Shown: positions 61,424-64,000 of the stretch, piece after piece
Layout of the letters: the number at the start of each line of letters is the position of its first letter
Numbering within the stretch: the first letter of the stretch is position 1
Notes under the pieces: model-generated
Database searches by the model: none
What the model saw: the letters and a program-made list of their open reading frames with translations, nothing else
Told to the model about the DNA's origin: nothing
Origin: an uncultured Bizionia sp.
GTDB lineage: Bacteria; Bacteroidota; Bacteroidia; Flavobacteriales; Flavobacteriaceae
Direction: 5' to 3'
DNA: 64,000 bases
Assembly (NCBI GenBank): GCA_947496215.1
Contig: CANMCF010000009.1
Coordinates: 1 to 64,000 of the forward strand
Translations under genes and position numbers: made by a program

Positions 61424-61430
61424 GTTACCC
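61424..61430 (-). promoter_or_regulatory. GGGTAAC motif, candidate ECF sigma promoter (right cassette)
   Basis: Minus-strand GGGTAAC, conserved with 54301-54307 in context (TTTTTTTGTTACCCA on the plus strand), 112 bp upstream of the T9SS gene. Lies in the divergent space with the sigma gene. A near-consensus TATCTTGG at 61444-61451 may be the sigma gene's own -7 element. Confidence 0.35.
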
Positions 61431-61481
61431 AATAATTTTAAACTATCTTGGAATTTAAATTAAATACAGACTAAAATCTAT

Positions 61482-62036
61482 ATGAATAATGATGATTTTG
61501 TTCGTCAGTTTTTAGAAGGAAATACAGCACTCCTCAATGACATCTATAAGAACTCCTTTAAATATGTTTCACATTACATAACAAGTAGAGATGGTACTAA
61601 AAAAGATGCTGAAGATGTTTTTCACAATGCCTTGCTTCTTATATATGTTAAATTGAAAGAAGAAAAAATAGCCATACAATCATTTGACAATTATCTATTT
61701 ACCGTTTGCAAAAACCTATGGAAACGAGAAAATGTAAAACATAGGGTAACAAAAAACAACACAATCCCTCTAGTTAGTGAAGAACTTGACAAAGCTGCCT
61801 TTTATTTGGAACACAATCAATGGGAATTGTATAAAGAAAAGTTCGAATTACTCACAAAGCAATGCAAAGACATATTGCATATGGTTTTCGAAAAAAAATC
61901 ATATTCTGAAATTGTTTCAAAGTATTCTTACGCTTCTCAAACTGTTGCCAGACAGCGTGTTTTCAAATGTAAATCCAGACTTGCCAAACTGATAAAGGAA
62001 GATTTCAGATTTTCAAAACTTAAACACAACAAATGA
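61482..62036 (+). CDS. ECF-type RNA polymerase sigma factor
   Basis: 184 residues. Sigma region 2 (~10-75: YKNSFKYVSHYITSRDGTKK, DAEDVFHNALLLIYVKL, LFTVCKNLWKREN) and region 4 (~120-170: LLTKQCKDILHMVFEKKSYS, then YASQTVARQRVFKCKSRL). It overlaps the next gene by ATGA. Divergent from the T9SS protein gene; it likely drives the cassette. Confidence 0.9.
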   Translation: MNNDDFVRQFLEGNTALLNDIYKNSFKYVSHYITSRDGTKKDAEDVFHNALLLIYVKLKEEKIAIQSFDNYLFTVCKNLWKRENVKHRVTKNNTIPLVSEELDKAAFYLEHNQWELYKEKFELLTKQCKDILHMVFEKKSYSEIVSKYSYASQTVARQRVFKCKSRLAKLIKEDFRFSKLKHNK

Positions 62037-62845
62037 ATTTAGATAGTGACATACAAAAAAAAATCAAAGCTTATCTCGATGATGAGATGACAGACATTGA
62101 ACGTAACGATTTTGAAGGCATCATCGAAAACGATGAGCATTTGGCAGAAACCATTTCCATATTAAAAACAATGGACACTGTATACGATGACAATGAATGG
62201 GCCTTGTACGATGGTAAATTATCCAAACTAAAAGCTACATCAAACCTATTTAAAGGAGATGAGATCACTTCTTTTTCCCAAAAAGTAAAAACTGCAGAAT
62301 CCCACTACAATACCAATGACAAGGAAGGAGTACGACATTACATAAAATATGTTTCTTCCTTTGCCGCTGCCATATGCCTTCTTTTCATCGGTTATTATTT
62401 TTTAGGCAAAGAACAATCTTCATTGGAACTATTCAATGATTATTACAATCAAAGAGATCTACCTTCCTTTACGACGAAAGGTGAAGTAGTCAATACTCTA
62501 TCCAAAGCAGAAAACTTATTCAAAACAAAACACTACAAAGAAGCTTTGGAAATGTTCACATTAGCATATAACACACAATATAGCACCATAAATCCCAATC
62601 TGACATTGTATATGGCAGTTTGCCACTTGGAGTTGAACCAATATGACTCGACCCATGAAAAGTTAGATTCATTACTACAAACCAAAGTTTTAGATTCTCA
62701 TAAGGCCTATTGGTTCAAAGCATTGACTTACTTGAAGGAAGACAACAAAACCAAAGCTATGGAAACACTGGAATTATTGACAAAGGACGAAAAACACTTC
62801 AATTACGACAAGGCCAAAGCGCTTTTGAAAGCATTGAAGTCTTGA
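62033..62845 (+). CDS. Anti-sigma-like membrane protein with periplasmic TPRs
   Basis: 270 residues. The N-terminal ~90 cytoplasmic residues (IKAYLDDEMTDIERNDFEG) resemble anti-sigma domains that begin with a short helix bundle. A membrane helix (~108-124, FAAAICLLFIGYYFLG) is followed by a TPR-like periplasmic part (~150-270, KAENLFKTKHYKEALEMFTL). Overlap with the sigma gene (ATGA) suggests a sigma/anti-sigma pair. The TPR end may sense envelope partners, like the TPR region of CHAT. Inferred. Confidence 0.78.
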   Translation: MNLDSDIQKKIKAYLDDEMTDIERNDFEGIIENDEHLAETISILKTMDTVYDDNEWALYDGKLSKLKATSNLFKGDEITSFSQKVKTAESHYNTNDKEGVRHYIKYVSSFAAAICLLFIGYYFLGKEQSSLELFNDYYNQRDLPSFTTKGEVVNTLSKAENLFKTKHYKEALEMFTLAYNTQYSTINPNLTLYMAVCHLELNQYDSTHEKLDSLLQTKVLDSHKAYWFKALTYLKEDNKTKAMETLELLTKDEKHFNYDKAKALLKALKS

Positions 62846-63177
62846 TAAGAAGTCTATGTTTGAACTTTTTCACTTTAGTTACATAAAAAACATTTTCACA
62901 CAGGAGTTTCTCAATATGAATTAACCATTATCTCAATTGAATCTTCAATATTTATTTGTAAGATTTATCACATATAAAAAACACATAATCGTACTTATAC
63001 GTATTTCATCGTGTATTTTAATTTACCAAACTCTAATTCACAGAATCCAAAAACCTATTCATAAATTTGATTATCAGAGTTTTAGCCTTTAAAGCTATCT
63101 TTAATGAAACATAAAGTAAATGACCCAAATCATCTCTAAAAAGAAACATTAAAGATAGCTTTGCTTTTATTCTCCTT
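62846..63177. other. 332-bp gap with long inverted repeat
   Basis: No gene seen. AAAGCTATCTTTAATG (63091-63106) and its exact complement CATTAAAGATAGCTTT (63147-63162) form a 16-bp inverted repeat with a 40-nt loop between the convergent anti-sigma-like and DUF4230 genes. It can end either transcript. Confidence 0.55.
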
Positions 63178-63783
63178 CTAAAACTTTATATCCTCGAAAT
63201 TTGAAACAGCTTGCGATTGGTATTCCAAAGTCCAATTCATGGAGTTTGTGAGGATATAGAATTTTGATAGTTCACTAAGGAGTCTGTTCCTAGCATTCGT
63301 TTTCAACGTTGAAGCTTCCACCTTTTTCATCAACGATGCCTTTACCGTTTCTTTGATCACATTGTAATCATTGGCTTCAAATGGGTTTAAAAAATCGGCT
63401 TGTATGTCATAATACTCAAAATCCGGACTTATCTTTATTTCCTCTTCGGGAATATTGGTTATTCTAAGGATTCTATTCTCTTCATCTATTTCATATTCCA
63501 TTTTACTTAGGTCATAGGCTATGCTGACATCTGCATTGACAACAATCAATGCTTTTTTTTCAGCAGACAAGAAATCGGAAAAAATGGCTTTGGAATTCTT
63601 ATAATTGAACACCTCGCTAAAATGCCCTTCGGTAACGACAAGTTTCCCTACGTTTTTCAATTGTTCCTGTATCAATGACGAGTTTTCCTGAAGCGTTATC
63701 TCATTTTCTTTCTTAGAATCACAGTATTTAAAAGTAAACAATACCACTAATGTTATGACTACACCAAATAGAATTTTTCGCAT
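63178..63783 (-). CDS. DUF4230 domain protein
   Basis: 201 residues. An N-terminal membrane or signal segment (ILFGVVITLVVLFTFKYC) precedes the DUF4230 domain (VNADVSIAYDLSKMEYEIDE, RILRITNIPEEEIKISPDFE, FLNPFEANDYNVIKE). Family function is unknown. Anchored in the inner membrane or a lipoprotein, facing the periplasm. Confidence 0.85.
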   Translation of the reverse strand: MRKILFGVVITLVVLFTFKYCDSKKENEITLQENSSLIQEQLKNVGKLVVTEGHFSEVFNYKNSKAIFSDFLSAEKKALIVVNADVSIAYDLSKMEYEIDEENRILRITNIPEEEIKISPDFEYYDIQADFLNPFEANDYNVIKETVKASLMKKVEASTLKTNARNRLLSELSKFYILTNSMNWTLEYQSQAVSNFEDIKF

Positions 63784-63809
63784 ACGCTAATTTAACAATT
63801 AAAACGATA

Positions 63810-64000
63810 TTAAAATGTAATGTGTGGAAATTGTGAGGATAGTTCCCTCTTCCTCATATTCAACTGTTTGAAGAATTCCAAATGCGCGTCAGACTCTGGA
63901 TTGAATGGTTTATGGGCCAATCCTTTTTGAATGACCACTACCTTAGCCATTGTCTTATGAGCATCCATAGCAATCCATACTTGCTTGAATTTCTCCCAAA
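63810..64000 (-). CDS. C-terminal end of an unknown gene (cut by the window edge)
   Basis: Minus-strand frame open from the window edge to a TAA at 63810-63812, giving 63 residues (WEKFKQVWIAMDAHKTMAKV, then FNPESDAHLEFFKQL and a final SSQFPHITF). It is protein-like in composition; I do not recognise the family. It lies just upstream of the DUF4230 gene on the same strand. Confidence 0.6.
   Translation of the reverse strand, partial: WEKFKQVWIAMDAHKTMAKVVVIQKGLAHKPFNPESDAHLEFFKQLNMRKRELSSQFPHITF

Overview
The window looks like a chromosomal segment of a marine-type member of the Flavobacteriaceae (Bacteroidota). The evidence is low G+C, TAnnTTTG-type -7 promoter elements, type IX secretion (T9SS) C-terminal sorting domains, lipoprotein signals, and many families typical of this group (DUF4919, DUF4230, TPR-type histidine kinase, large aromatic amino acid hydroxylase). 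No rRNA, tRNA or CRISPR array was seen.

Layout. (1) 0-11.2 kb is a run of small accessory genes: DUF4919 protein, SRPBCC, quinol monooxygenase, AraC regulator, GNAT, P1/S58 peptidase, membrane-anchored XRE protein, lipoprotein esterase, isochorismatase, and a MocR regulator divergent from a DinB/DUF1272/GNAT/PNPOx operon. (2) 11.6-21.9 kb is a genomic-island-like region: an NlaIII/IceA-like HNH restriction endonuclease, a cytosine-5 DNA methyltransferase with an N-terminal helix-turn-helix and iterated operator repeats, and a three-gene ubiquitin-like operon (beta-grasp protein ending in Gly-Gly, DUF4132-family protein, ThiF/E1-like enzyme). A 4.4 kb block holding a two-component system, two unknown proteins and an IS630 transposase relic lies between the methyltransferase and this operon. 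It is bracketed by a 121-bp direct repeat of the methyltransferase 3' end. (3) 22-25 kb carries a bestrophin channel and a T9SS-secreted metalloprotease. (4) 25.4-30.7 kb is a branched-chain 2-oxoacid dehydrogenase E1/IlvE/E2 operon divergent from an Lrp regulator, with a folded intergenic element. (5) 30.7-44.7 kb is a nearly complete phenylacetate (paa) operon under a TetR repressor: paaE-A-B-C-D, VOC, paaG-H-I, unknown, paaJ-Z, enoyl-CoA hydratase, unknown, paaY. It is peppered with short palindromic hairpins and interrupted by a GIY-YIG gene. paaK is absent. An aromatic amino acid hydroxylase and a rhodanese are divergent from it. (6) 46.9-62.8 kb is a tandemly duplicated cassette: ECF sigma factor and TPR anti-sigma-like protein on one strand, and on the other a T9SS-exported repeat protein, a subtilisin-like (S8) lipoprotein and a membrane-anchored periplasmic TPR-CHAT protease. 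The left copy has lost its sigma gene, of which the first codons remain, and has a lipocalin-like lipoprotein. (7) The right edge has a DUF4230 protein and the C-terminal end of one more gene.

Two multi-gene systems stand out. The first is the Gly-Gly protein/DUF4132/E1 operon beside a restriction-modification pair, which has the parts list of a bacterial ubiquitin-like conjugation or sulfur-transfer system. The second is the duplicated sigma/T9SS-protein/S8/CHAT cassette, which has the parts list of an envelope protease cascade with its own sigma factor. Functions for both are inferred from domains and gene order only.
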